Positions 23,080-33,740 of a stretch of 64,000 nucleotides of DNA are shown piece after piece; positions within the stretch are counted from its first letter, which is position 1, and the number at the start of each line of letters is the position of its first letter. Source of the DNA: Pholiota molesta (Eukaryota > Basidiomycota > Agaricomycetes > Agaricales > Strophariaceae); NCBI GenBank assembly GCA_014925825.1, contig JACGCK010000002.1:434001-498000 (forward strand). Reading direction: 5' to 3'. The notes under the pieces are model-generated. The model was not told the DNA's origin. It did no database searches and saw nothing but the letters and a program-made list of their open reading frames with translations. A program made the position numbers and the translations under genes.

Positions 23080-24313
23080 AGGAACGGCAAGAGGTCTTTC
23101 TGACACAAAATTCGCGCTGACTGTTGGTGTGGAGGAGAACGGATAGACAAGGGAGGGTCCGTGAAGATGAGGGTAATCGATTTGGCCTTCGCGGTCGTCG
23201 GGGTGAGAAAGGGAGAACGTAAAGCTTCGTAAAGCTTACGCAAGCGCAAGATTGGTATCCAGGAGACGTAGAATGCCACCAGAGAGGGTGGATCATAAAC
23301 AGAGCGGCTACGCTTGCGTCCTCTGCCATAGATCCTTATGTAATCAACGTTTATCTTCGTTCCGTTCTCCAAACGACATTCCCATACACATATCAGGAAT
23401 ATCCCTCCCCATATTTTGTGGTTCTATGATGCGCAGGATGTGACCTATATACCGACCCTGATGTCCAGACTGAGCTCGCTGCAGACCAACTGGAGATGGT
23501 GCAATGAAATTCCGACCATGATACTTTCGAAACAGAATTCGCTTTAATTTTCAAATGGCCCCTTCGCTCATAAGTAGCGAATCTTGGCTACTGAACATGT
23601 CGTAACAGTGGACTAATAATGCCTACGTTCGAGCTCGACCCCGTCTCCTAAATCCAATCCCAAAGCGTTATTGACCCACGTCTAAACACTGGTTGTCGAT
23701 GGCCCTGATTCCTGAATTCATGGATGCAGAACGGAGGCTAAGAAAGAAAAAGATGGGGTCCTATGTGTTGAATTCGATGGGAGGTTTTGATAATAATCGT
23801 GTTGTATTAAAAATTTGATAAAAGTAGGCTACGTGTCAATTAGATTTATGGGGGATTCACAGAGGCGGCGCAGCTACATCTGCTATAATTTTGTGCTCGC
23901 AGCTCTGCGAAAATAATTCTGAATGCCACGAACATTGCAAATTGACATGCGCAGTGAAATACTTTGGTCGAGAATGATATTGGAAGATCTCTATCTTTGT
24001 CATCGGAGAATCCATAAATTGTACCATCTTTTTTACTAAATTAACCCTCCAAATGCTTTTTGAAATTCCCTGACAATAAATAAGAGTATGATTCTAGAAT
24101 ATGTACTGTTGATGACTCCACATTCCACAGCTTCCGAATGACTTGCTCCATTGTTTCCTGGGCGCTAATTTGGACGACTGCGTGCGAAGTCAAGGCAGTG
24201 CCGCCGCAGTTGGACAACGCAGCGGAGTTTGAATCCAACCCATTTAAGAAGCGCCCCTGGATTCCCCACAAGTCCATAATCACCTCAGCTTTCCTTATTT
24301 CTATCTATCCGAC
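23080..24313. other. Divergent intergenic region, 1234 bp
   Basis: Lies between the divergently transcribed UBP2-like and PB1 genes. The part at 23080-23430 keeps open minus-strand frames that could hold a 5' exon of UBP2. A plausible donor/acceptor pair is GTAAGC at about 23236 and an AAG acceptor near 23180, but family support is lacking. The rest is AT-rich with no recognisable gene, RNA or repeat. Confidence 0.5.
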
Positions 24314-26996
24314 ATGCCGCCAGTACATTTCAAGCTAACGAAAGACGGGCACACTCGACGGGTTACCTTCCAGGGTCTTCCGTCTTGGACAGAGCTTGCG
24401 GAGAAGCTGCAGACACTCTGGGACATCCCGGCTGAGAAAGTTGGTGTGTCCTACATAGATAACGACAATGACGAGATCACAGCCAGCTCGGAGGAAGAGC
24501 TCCAGGATTACTACAAGGATCTCACCAGCCAGGAAGTGCCATAAAGTTGACGGTCTGGGATCTGAGCGTCCCCCGAGGCAGTCCCGCCGTCGATGCGCCT
24601 TCCACTAACCGAAACACCTTCGGCCAGGACAACTTTGAGTTCGTGGAGCCTGGAGGCTGGCAGGGCCTTGGAGCATTCCCTCTCGGTAGCTTTTTGGACA
24701 ATATTCCAGCCTCTGAAGGTCCCCATACTTTCGTTGAGATCATCAATAGCGACGTTAGTGGTTTCGGCTCGGCAAAGGAAGTCCAGGATGACATCACAGA
24801 CAACGAATCCATCGACGGCACTTCCACTGTTCAGCAACCCTCATTCTCTGGAAAAGGGAAGGAACGCGCCCGTGCATTGTCTTTCGGGGCAGCTTCTACC
24901 ACTTCCCTTGTAGCCGAAGAGGCATCCGAGAAATATTCCATCCATGTCCTCGACCACAATTCCGGACGCAGACCCCAGTCTCAGCTTTCCGACGGCGGTG
25001 AGAAGGCTAAACAATTTGAACAGGTTCCAATGCAAAGCACTCCCAGAGCTGCAGTACAGGATATCAAGGAGCACGAAGCACCACCTGTCGAATCTACCAC
25101 CAAAGAAGCTGCTGAGTCCGTGGAGGATCACGCTGACCCACCTTTGCCCTCAATGGACTCTGCCACCTCCCCGAGTACTTCTGCCACGCTATCGAATGAT
25201 GTGGCTACTCTGCTCACTACCTTCACTAACGTCGTCTCCACCCATCCCGAATTATCGGAAGGTATCCGAAACATCGTCAACAATGCACGCAGTGGCGTTT
25301 ATTGGCAAGCTCATCGTTCAGCTTTATCTGAAGCGGTGAGTGAAATGTCTAGGTCTGAGGACGTCCGACGCGTCGAAGAAGAGGCTGCACGCAGAATAAA
25401 CGACGCTCTGGGCTCTATCTTTCGCTCGTTTTCTCTCGGACCTGGAAATGTGAATTCAGATACCAATGGCAATGCGACAGATAGCACGTCAGCGAATGTG
25501 CGCGAGTTTACGGGCCGTCATGGGCAATATCAAGGTCCTCACCACCTCTGGGGCCGTAGATCCACTACGGCCCTCGATGCGCATCGACCGTGGTCGCTCA
25601 CTGGAACATGCCTCCATGGGCATTTAATGGGGTGTATCCCTCCCGCGGGCCACCACCTCCTCGGCGTGATTCCCCTCATGATATTCCACCTTTAGGCACT
25701 GCTCCTCCTCATAGCGCGTCACCCCTCCTTCAACCAATCCTCGCCTGATGACTCCTCTTGGGTCTCCTCCCGTCCCGCCACCACCTCAAGAGCCTATACT
25801 TTCTACCTCGGCTGCACCGCCGCCGCCTCCACCTTCTAACGTTAATTTGCCTCCCCCAATGCCAGACCGTCACTCTCAATCCGCTTATTCGATTCCTGGA
25901 CCACCACCTCTTCCCCACGGGTCTCCTCGTCACCATGGGCCGAATTTCCATCCATATCATGGCCCTCCTTTCGGGGGGTATTATCCTCCCGTACCTCTTC
26001 CTTTTCATGTTCCACCACCGCCTCCTGTAACTCATGGCCCACCACCGCCACCTTTGGTACATGCTCCTCAGGGACCTCCACCCCCACGCGGACCGCCTCC
26101 TTCCACCGGAGCTCCCGCTAGGCCCCCTCCTCCTAATGGCCCCCCTCCTCCCGGAAGGCGTCCTCCCCCTCCCCCTCCCCTCCTGGTACATTCCAACCCT
26201 CAGGACCTGATGCAACTTCCACGAGTCGTTTATACGCCAATCCGTTCTTTGCTCCTGCATCGGACCCGATCCAGACGAGACCTGCGGAACCACTGAGCGA
26301 ACAAGAGCTGCGGGACCAAGTTGAAGAGGCGAAGCGGGTGTATAAGGCACAGAAAGAGACCTATCGTCAATATCGCGACGAACGCAAGAAAGAAAAAGAA
26401 AGTCGCCGCGCAAAGGAAGATCAAACTAAAGCGTAAATTGATCATCAATTTTTGTAGCTTATAGGATATTACTCATCATCCCTTATATTGTAGAAATATC
26501 ACTTCTTCTCTCGCTGCTGGCGGAACCAGTGGAGAGACTACGCAGATTATTAGCACTGGACGAAACGGGTACCCTCCCTTGGAGATATACAGTGTGCCTC
26601 TCCCTGGACCTGGTCCGAGACGATTCAATACACACCCAGGTCACGGGTCGTCGTCCCGAGGAGGCGAAAGAAAGACAGAAGACTTGAACACACGTGCACA
26701 GTCCCGAATTGCGAAACGTTTGGCAGATGTAAGATAGTTGCCTTTTTGTCGGTGTAACAAAGCTAATGCCAATTGCTTAGATGGGATTTTCCGAGAACAC
26801 TTATCCTGACCTACCGGCCAAGATCAAGGCGCAAATGCCGGCCACCGGAGCTATCACAAAGGAGGGCGAGGATGACGCGGTGACGACGTTGTTGGAGGAG
26901 CTGCTTGCGCGATCTACGCGATCGCCGGTCGCGTCTGGGTCGAACCAGGAGGCCGTGGTATTAAATAGGTACATTGTGACACAAGTGTATTTGTAA
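24314..26996 (+). CDS. PB1-domain protein with proline-rich middle and UBA-like C-terminus (frame broken)
   Basis: Residues 1-85 form a PB1 domain: VHFKLTKDGHTRRVTF with the basic cluster, SWTELAEKL, the acidic SYIDNDNDEIT loop (OPCA-type) and a last strand KLTVWDL. PB1 mediates front-to-back pairing in signalling and autophagy adaptors. A helical stretch EDVRRVEEEAARRINDALG, a proline-rich region (about 25780-26190) and a charged coiled coil (QELRDQVEEAKRVYKAQ) follow. After introns 26433-26493 and 26729-26780, MGFSENTYPDLPAKI resembles a UBA-like helical bundle. The PB1-coiled coil-UBA order recalls p62/NBR1-type adaptors, but no ZZ finger or FW domain was seen, so that is an analogy. The frame breaks after CC at 24539-24540, between 25560 and 25610, at the C4 run 25722-25725 and at C4 26177-26180. 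Each is a one-base loss. Confidence 0.7.
25770..26200 (+). repeat. Proline-codon-rich low-complexity tract
   Basis: A stretch of mostly CCN codons in the PB1 gene, encoding runs of prolines with interspersed Gly/His/Arg. Many C4-C5 runs occur, and two of the gene's frame breaks fall in or near them. Such tracts bind WW/SH3/profilin-like modules in other proteins; here no partner can be named. Confidence 0.8.
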
Positions 26997-27711
26997 TGTG
27001 ACAGTGTGATTGTGTGAAGGTGCGGAAATGTGATTGTCCTTTGTGCTCTGAGTCTCTGTGTACAAAGTTCAAGTGCTGTCGTTCTCTGAGGCTCTGAGTT
27101 ATCGCCATGCAACGATTTGCAGGCCTCTCACCTGTTCTCCTGCTTCGTTGCTCCAACCATCGTTTGTTCTCTTCTGGTCCTTCTCCCCGCTTGGCCTGAA
27201 CCCTTAAAATTCTGGGCTCCGTCTCTGTTTGCTTCCTTGTCTTCTGCCTCTCCTGCATCTCGTCAAGCAACTCTGTCATCACCACTCAGTGTTTGTTGAT
27301 TTCATCTTTGCAACAAGCCACGCAATCACAATTTCAAGCGTATCTTGATATTCTTGTTTCAACGCTTGAATCCTATTTGCAGCACGAGGAAACCATAAGT
27401 GTGGGTAATTCTTTGGCATCTCATATATATGGGACATGATTTGTACAGCTTTTCCAACGCCCAAATCGCTAGTATTGCCCAAGCGTAGCCAAAGCGAAAC
27501 GAACATCACAAACTTTGTACATCATGACTTCGCATTGTTTTCAGGCCATTGTACTCAATTCCTCCGATCTAGCCCTGCAATTGCGCACCACTCTCTTTTA
27601 AAGACAATATCGATACCTGCTGTCAATATATACGTACACCCGCTCCAGTTCGTCCAATTATTCTTTTTTTTCTCCTGCCCCGACCTTCTGAGTTTCGATA
27701 TACAGCACAGC
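26997..27711. other. Intergenic, 715 bp
   Basis: The 3' flank of the PB1 gene and promoter of the F-box gene. The F-box frame is open upstream to 27436, but there the translation is atypical (Phe/Cys-rich) and the ATG at 27712 with its Ser-rich start is preferred. A pyrimidine tract at 27660-27680 precedes the start. Nothing else was recognised. Confidence 0.55.
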
Positions 27712-29700
27712 ATGGAACCTAGTAATACTGGCTCAAGCTCCTCTCAAGATAGCCTCAGTTTCCCAGGAACATCATTCGCACAGGCAAATAATCAGTTTGG
27801 CCTACAAGTCATACCGACCCAGACCCCATACCCGCCTCTTTTCCCCTCAAGCTTGCAGCCATCAAACTCAGCGGCTTCCTCTTCCACTGCCCATGATGGC
27901 ACGCCGTCTACCGCTGCAGAACTGCAGTTTCCTATCGAATTTTCGTCGTCAAGTCTATCCACTACCACCAGTGTTGCCGACGTCTCGTCGCCCCCCCAAT
28001 CGCCGCCCGAACCAATGTCGTCAACGCCGCCAACCACTGGTGCTTCGCCGCCGCGTATGGCCCCCCATGTCCATGAATACTACAAGAAGCTGGCGAATGA
28101 AATAAAGGACGGTATCCTCGGCGGATGGGTGCCGCGGTACATGCCACCAGAGGAGGTCTATAAGCATCGGCTCAAAACCCAACAGATCATCGAACGGATC
28201 CATGTGCTCGAGGGACAGCGGGCGCGCATGTTGCCCACCGTCAAATTTCCCCTCGAACGGGACCTCTTCATTATGCGCGTCAATTATCGCCTGCTTTGCC
28301 TCCGCACGTTCAGGATCAACCATCTACCCACAGAAATCTTCGCTCACATCTTGCGCCTCGTTTGTTGGTCTACGCCGACCCCCCAGAAAAGTATCACCCA
28401 GCGCCTGACAATCACCTCGACTTGTCGCCACTGGCGCACGATCGCCATCGCGGACAACATATTGTGGAACGCTATCATGTTTTCGGACTATCCCAGGTTC
28501 GAGCGTTCGTTCGAATGGTTCGAGCGTTCAGGGAATGCGGCGCTCGACATCCGTATCAACAGCACCGAGGAGAAGCCATGGACCATTGCTATGGCGAGGA
28601 ATGTCCTTGGGAGGCTTTTTACCAAGCTGTCGACTATACGCGCGCTAGTGATCGTGATGGAGAATTGGGACCCTCTGCTGTATACTGTTGACGCTCTTCG
28701 GATCGTGAAGGAGCAGAATCTTCCAATGATCCTAGAACGCCTAGAGATACATAGGATACCGCCGACTCATCAACTGGCCTACCCGCGCGAACTCTACGTG
28801 CCCGGCGTCCCCCTCTTCGGCGGTGCTGATGTACCCACTTTGAACTACCTCACAGCAAATACTTTCCATATCGACTGGTTGCAGTCGTCCCTTAAAGGTC
28901 TCCATACGCTCAAAATCCGCCAGGTGCCACTCGAGTGCATGCCCAGCCTTCGAGATTTCCGCAAGATCCTTACTGACTCGCCGGGTTTACGTATGCTTGC
29001 GCTCAATGCCGCTGGTCCTAAGTGGCCCCAAGGCCCATATACGGTGGCGCCTATTGAGATCCCCACACTGCGCGAGCTCGCCATGGGTGAATACGGCCCG
29101 TTGTACGCGACATACGTCGCGTCGCAGTTCACAAGCGCCAACGTCGTCGATCTAGAGATGAAGAACGTAGGCCGGGAGGACTTCTCGGTGTTCTGGAACT
29201 TCATGACCGGGCGCCTGCCGTCGCTCTGCGCGCTGTCATTCATCGGCGCGGACCTGTTCAACAAATCGCCGCAAGCACGCATGATATTTCTCAAGTGGCT
29301 GCAGTCGATACCCAAGCTCTCATTCCTACGCGTGGACCGCGTCGCGCCGGTGTTAATGGAGATGCTTCTGTACGACATCAAGAGCATGCAGTCGGTCGCG
29401 AAGCGAAGCGATCATAGCTTGACCGGTGCAGAACCGACGAGTAATCCCGCCTGTCCGGGGCTGACTACCCTGGAAATCCATAATATGGATACTGACTACA
29501 TTGTGAGCTGGGTTACCGCGCGGAAGGAAATGGGCATCCCGGTACAGAAGATGTATATTAATGCGGAAGCCTCATTGAAAATGTCTTCCGAGGACCGGCA
29601 GAAATTAGCACTGGTGATGCAGGATTCTTCGGGGGGTATGGTTACTTTGGATTTTCTCACTCGACCTGACGAGGAGCTACAGCTGATCGAAGATCCATAA
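27712..29700 (+). CDS. F-box-like domain protein, single exon
   Basis: 662-residue intronless gene. The N-terminal 130 residues are Ser/Thr/Pro-rich. A helical region with KHRLKTQQIIERIHVLEGQR precedes the F-box-like motif INHLPTEIFAHILRLVC, with STCRHWRTIAIADNILWNAI completing the usual helix-turn (Leu-Pro, Ile-Phe, W..W positions). The rest holds irregular leucine-rich strands (LKGLHTLKIRQVP, PTLRELAMGEYG, LPSLCALSFIGADL) typical of agaricomycete F-box/LRR-like substrate receptors. It is expected to join Skp1-Cul1 ubiquitin ligases, with substrate unknown. Solo genes of this kind are greatly expanded in Agaricales. Codon use is more GC-rich than its neighbours, and the lack of introns stands out in this intron-dense window. 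Confidence 0.85.
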   Translation: MEPSNTGSSSSQDSLSFPGTSFAQANNQFGLQVIPTQTPYPPLFPSSLQPSNSAASSSTAHDGTPSTAAELQFPIEFSSSSLSTTTSVADVSSPPQSPPEPMSSTPPTTGASPPRMAPHVHEYYKKLANEIKDGILGGWVPRYMPPEEVYKHRLKTQQIIERIHVLEGQRARMLPTVKFPLERDLFIMRVNYRLLCLRTFRINHLPTEIFAHILRLVCWSTPTPQKSITQRLTITSTCRHWRTIAIADNILWNAIMFSDYPRFERSFEWFERSGNAALDIRINSTEEKPWTIAMARNVLGRLFTKLSTIRALVIVMENWDPLLYTVDALRIVKEQNLPMILERLEIHRIPPTHQLAYPRELYVPGVPLFGGADVPTLNYLTANTFHIDWLQSSLKGLHTLKIRQVPLECMPSLRDFRKILTDSPGLRMLALNAAGPKWPQGPYTVAPIEIPTLRELAMGEYGPLYATYVASQFTSANVVDLEMKNVGREDFSVFWNFMTGRLPSLCALSFIGADLFNKSPQARMIFLKWLQSIPKLSFLRVDRVAPVLMEMLLYDIKSMQSVAKRSDHSLTGAEPTSNPACPGLTTLEIHNMDTDYIVSWVTARKEMGIPVQKMYINAEASLKMSSEDRQKLALVMQDSSGGMVTLDFLTRPDEELQLIEDP

Positions 29701-29755
29701 TCGCATCGTCGATTATACTGTGTTTACCCTGTTACTTGATCACTGCTGAAACTTT

Positions 29756-29903
29756 TATGTACACTTATCTATACTGCTTTGAATTGCTTTCCAATTGTTT
29801 TCACTTATGTTTTCAATGCTTTTGAATCGTAGTACTTGATGTACATCTATATCTACATTGCTTTGGACTTGCTTTCACTCATGTTTTCAATGCTTTTGAA
29901 TCG
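29756..29903 (+). repeat. Diverged tandem duplication, period about 74 bp
   Basis: Two copies, about 29756-29829 and 29830-29903, lie just past the F-box stop. The 31-bp 3' halves (29799-29829 and 29873-29903) differ at one base; the 5' halves are more diverged. Located in the 3' flank, so it may sit in the 3' UTR or terminator. Confidence 0.8.
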
Positions 29904-30238
29904 CAATAAATACTATTTCCGCTTATATAAAATTGTGGAGTAAACCCTCAGAATCGGATAGACGAAGTCACCTCTATTCACCTACAGAGGAAGCTGATTA
30001 GCGCAAACGGAAGCACTTTTGAAAGGCACACTTCCGGAGGTTCCGCAAAGGTGAAATAACCGGACTCAGCTACAAGCTGCTGCAAGCGAGGTGAAATCGT
30101 GATTATTGCATAGAAACAGTCACGCTACTTAGGTCCAAATGTGGCCTAAGCATAAAATGTGATTCAAACAATGTCATGAATATGCAAATCACTCCAGCAG
30201 CAGTGAACAGGCCATCCTATTAGAACACAATGAGTACT
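29904..30238. other. Intergenic, 335 bp
   Basis: Convergent space between the F-box gene and UTP17. AT-rich, no ORF or structured element recognised apart from the tandem duplication just upstream. Confidence 0.55.
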
Positions 30239-33200
30239 TTAATTGGACGCCTTTTTCCGTTTTTTCCCGTTCGCTAGCGGGCTTGGTGGTGTAGAATTAA
30301 TAACCAGGGGAACAGCATGCTCGACCTGCACATTATTAGGTAGCGGTTTCGTTGACCTTGACATAGGCGTCTCTATTGGACGGGGTGTACCGTTGATTTG
30401 GTTGTGATGTACACCGTTTATTCTACCGTTCAGCTTTGGAAGCGAATTCGAAGGCGGATCTCCTACAAGAGGTCGGTTAAGTCCTCTATCAAGAAAAAAA
30501 GGGGTATGTAATGTTCCTACCTGTCATACAACGTGCCCTAAAAAGTTTTGTGAAGGCCTCCATTTCATCAGGATTAGGTGTGCGCGAGGTATGGCCAGAT
30601 AGAACCGAAGTGACGGCGCCTTGTTCCTCTTCCATTACGATATCTTCGTCTGTATCATTTTCCACGGTATCATCTATGATAATGGGTTCCAAAGGCCTCG
30701 GTGTAAGGAATGACTTGATTAAGGGCTCGAAGAGGAAATCAAGAGAGGGGGCGAGATAAACCGGTGTATCAAAGACATCGTGTATTTTATCCTTCCGTTG
30801 GAGAGAAGCAGCTTGTGGGGTATCTGAACTGACGGACGCAAATGCGGACGCGCCAAATATATCCTGAAACAATGTCCTCCTCTGCAGTTGCTGAGAGTGA
30901 TTATTCATTGCCTTCGCGGTTAGGCCTTCCTCAGTCAGAGTTTGTTCGGAATCACCGATAGTGACAGCCCTCCAAGAATGGGTAATACCGACGAGGTTGA
31001 AGCCTGGACGTGAGTTGAAGGAAGCCCAAACCACATTTCGGAGCCCAAAAGGAAGGGCACGAATAATGGTGGGAGTATTTGACGAAGCAAGGAAGATGGA
31101 AACTCGGGTCCGCTGTTCTTCGTCCACAATGGTCGATGGGTAGAAGACAGCAAATGAAGCCTCTTTTGGATGCGGGACGACTTTCTCAATCGACTGAGGT
31201 GTCATGCATTGCCAAGCAACTACACGAAATTAGTTAGAAAAAATTAGACTTTGAAAAATACAATGGCAAGGCGTACCGGAGTTGTCAATTAGATCCCACA
31301 TTACCAGTGAATTAGTGCAAGTAGCCAAAAGGTATCGACCCTCACTACCGATGAAGTGAACAAACTTGGATTTTTGGGAACTTGGCGAGGTCAAAGTTTG
31401 AAGTAATGATCCTGACATGGCATCATAGATAGCCACATATGGACCAACAGCCACTGTGAAGAGAGAGGCGTCAGGAGACCATGAAACGGACGAGGGAATT
31501 TCGGAGCGGTGAGTCATCGTCATGGACGAAACCCAAGCATCTGAACAGCTGGGATTAGAAGTTGTAAACATTAGGTTGGAGATCAACCGCACGCACCCTC
31601 TGATCCTGCTGGGGTTATTGATCCAGAAGCCACACGCCGTGTCTGGAGTCTCCAGACCTTGATCCGTCCATCTTCCCCCGTTGTCAATAAAGACGATGCC
31701 CTAGTCTCGATTCCACATGGGCTGAAGCTGACATCCGTGACTTTCGCAGTTCCATGTGGGCGGTCGATCCGAGTGTTGAGCATCCAATTGTCCTGGCCTT
31801 TGTCCCAAGACCAAATTTTGAGATAAACCTCTGCTTGGAAGCCAGCATCACCCTCTCGACTATCTACTGTAGCCATCCAGCTGCCAGACGAGGAAATAAC
31901 GGCTATCTCCACACATGCCGGAGTTAATGGTTTGTCATCTCTTCGAGATACCCTGTTTGACGGAGAGACTTCCAATTCGCCAACAAGGGTAGATCCAGAA
32001 GGAGAATACATTTGAAGGGAGGAGGGATGCGAAGAAGGTAGAACGAGCGTTGATGTGAGGGGTTGAATGGCAATTGGCGCAAAGTTTAACATCGACGAGG
32101 AAGTCTGTATTTGCGATTGTGCAGGGTCTGAAGAGAGTATGTTAACCATTGAGGTTGCAGATAGGAATGGTTGTTCATACCAATCTTGATTCGGGAATAA
32201 CTCCTGGTGACTTTTAGTGTGGCTGAACCGACAAAAGTGTAGGTTGCATCCGCCAAACCTATTAGATACTCTTCTTCTGTGTTTCGTGATGAAAGGACTG
32301 AAACAGTGTTGATGGGAGCTCCAAGACGTGGTACAAATTCCTTTTTGCCAGTATGTAATTGCCAGATTACCAAAACAGACTCTTCACCACCGCTTAGCAG
32401 ATAGGCACCGTTGGGCGTAAAACAAATCGAAGAAACAGCGTGAGCATGCCAATGGAACGGTCTTGTTTGTGTCCGTTTTTCCACTCCGTGAGTATTCACT
32501 GCGAGATTGTCATTCAGACAATACCATAGGCGTATGACACCTTTGTCGTCTCCAGTTGCGAAGTATTCCTCAGACGGATGGAAGGCCAAGCATCGTAGAC
32601 GCTCAGGAGATACATACTTTGTAAATCCAGACGAGAGAGAAGACGTTTTGGCGACGTAAATTGTATGGCCGGCAGCAGCCACTAACCAGGCTCCGTTCGA
32701 AGAAATGGCAAGGCCGCTCGGGAATCGAGTCTTCCCAACAGAAGTGATTTCTACAGGTTGGCTCGTGTGATCCGAAGACTTGAGAGATATTTGCATTACG
32801 ACAGCATTATTATCTTCATATTTTTCGCAAAATGAGTCGCACTCGGAGCCGTGCAGATGTAAAGGAACTCACCATGAGATATCGTCTTCTTTCGTGACAA
32901 TGAAGCTGCAACAAAGATCGACCCCTTGAACTGCTCGTGAGCGCACATATAGTGAATTGGTTGGCCGAATTCTATCGTCTGCAGCAAGGTGGCGTTGATG
33001 AAATCCCAAATTCTCACTCTCCCATCCAATGATCCAGTAATCAATTGGAACACATTATGTGGATTGATGAGAGCTGAAGTAAGGACATCTGATTGAGAAT
33101 TTCCGTCGTTTAGTGAAGGAGATGTCAGTGTTGAGACGACCAAGCCTGTCGCGGTGGAATGGATCTTCACTGAAGAGCCCACGAGCGAGAAAAAGTAGCT

Positions 33201-33488
33201 AACCAACGTGTTCAAAAACAGGATAAAAGGAAGACGTTTGTAGATTACTCACCTCCCGTCTTTTGTGAAAACTGGGGGTATCCGACTCGACGATGGATCG
33301 GTCAAAGATGCCCAATTCCAAGGTGTATCATCGTCCCAACTCTGTGCACTCCATGCCTCGGCGTGAGTGGTGGTTGGGAGAGTTTTGGCGTGATTTTCTT
33401 TTCCCTTGCGTTTATTTGAGGGCGTTTTTTGGGTGTCCTTGGAGGAGATGGAGACAGGTTTAGGGTGCTTTGGGTTGGAAGCAGCCAT
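30239..33488 (-). CDS. UTP17: WDR75 / Nan1 (Utp17), small-subunit processome WD40 protein
   Basis: Nucleolar t-UTP/UtpA subunit needed for pre-18S rRNA processing and rDNA transcription. Seven exons (33253-33488, 32873-33198, 32813-32181, 32127-31597, 31540-31277, 31219-30521, 30462-30239) keep phase and give 970 residues. WD-type repeats are visible: ITGSLDGRVRIWDF, LAFHPSEEYFATGDDKGVIRLWY, FTPNGAYLLSGGEESVLVIWQL, LTTGEDGRIKVWRL and ATCTNSLVMWDL. Together they suggest the tandem propellers of this family. The N-terminus is Lys-rich, and the C-terminus ends in a KKRKKASN basic tail suited to nucleolar import. Length matches family members of 830-900. Identity as Utp17/WDR75 rests on repeat layout and the VFTKDG..YFFSLVGSSVKIHS opening. 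Confidence 0.85.
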
Positions 33489-33740
33489 TTGAGACGGCGT
33501 TCACAGTCTATGTCCTCATAATACACTGCAAAAAAATGAACCAAACAACACACAAACAATTGCTTAAAACAGCATATTCGATCACCATCAACACTGCAGA
33601 TGGCAGACGGGCGTTTGTTTCGTATGCGTTATAAGTTACAAGTTAGCTCGCTAATACAGACGTTTACAGTTTGTTCTATGAATATGGGCGCAATATAGTA
33701 ATTAAGCGCAGTCTTGAAAAGTCCTCAAGAAATCAAATGT

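Noticed and set aside
23080..23430. An upstream coding exon of UBP2
   Set aside because: Open frames and a plausible splice pair exist, but two frames are equally possible and neither gives recognisable sequence; left as a possibility only.
24223..24236. Possible tRNA B-box (TTGAATCCAACC)
   Set aside because: No matching A-box or cloverleaf can be formed around it.
25730..26413. Arg/Trp-rich minus-strand ORF opposite the PB1 proline tract
   Set aside because: Reverse complement of CCN codons produces this composition; no independent evidence.
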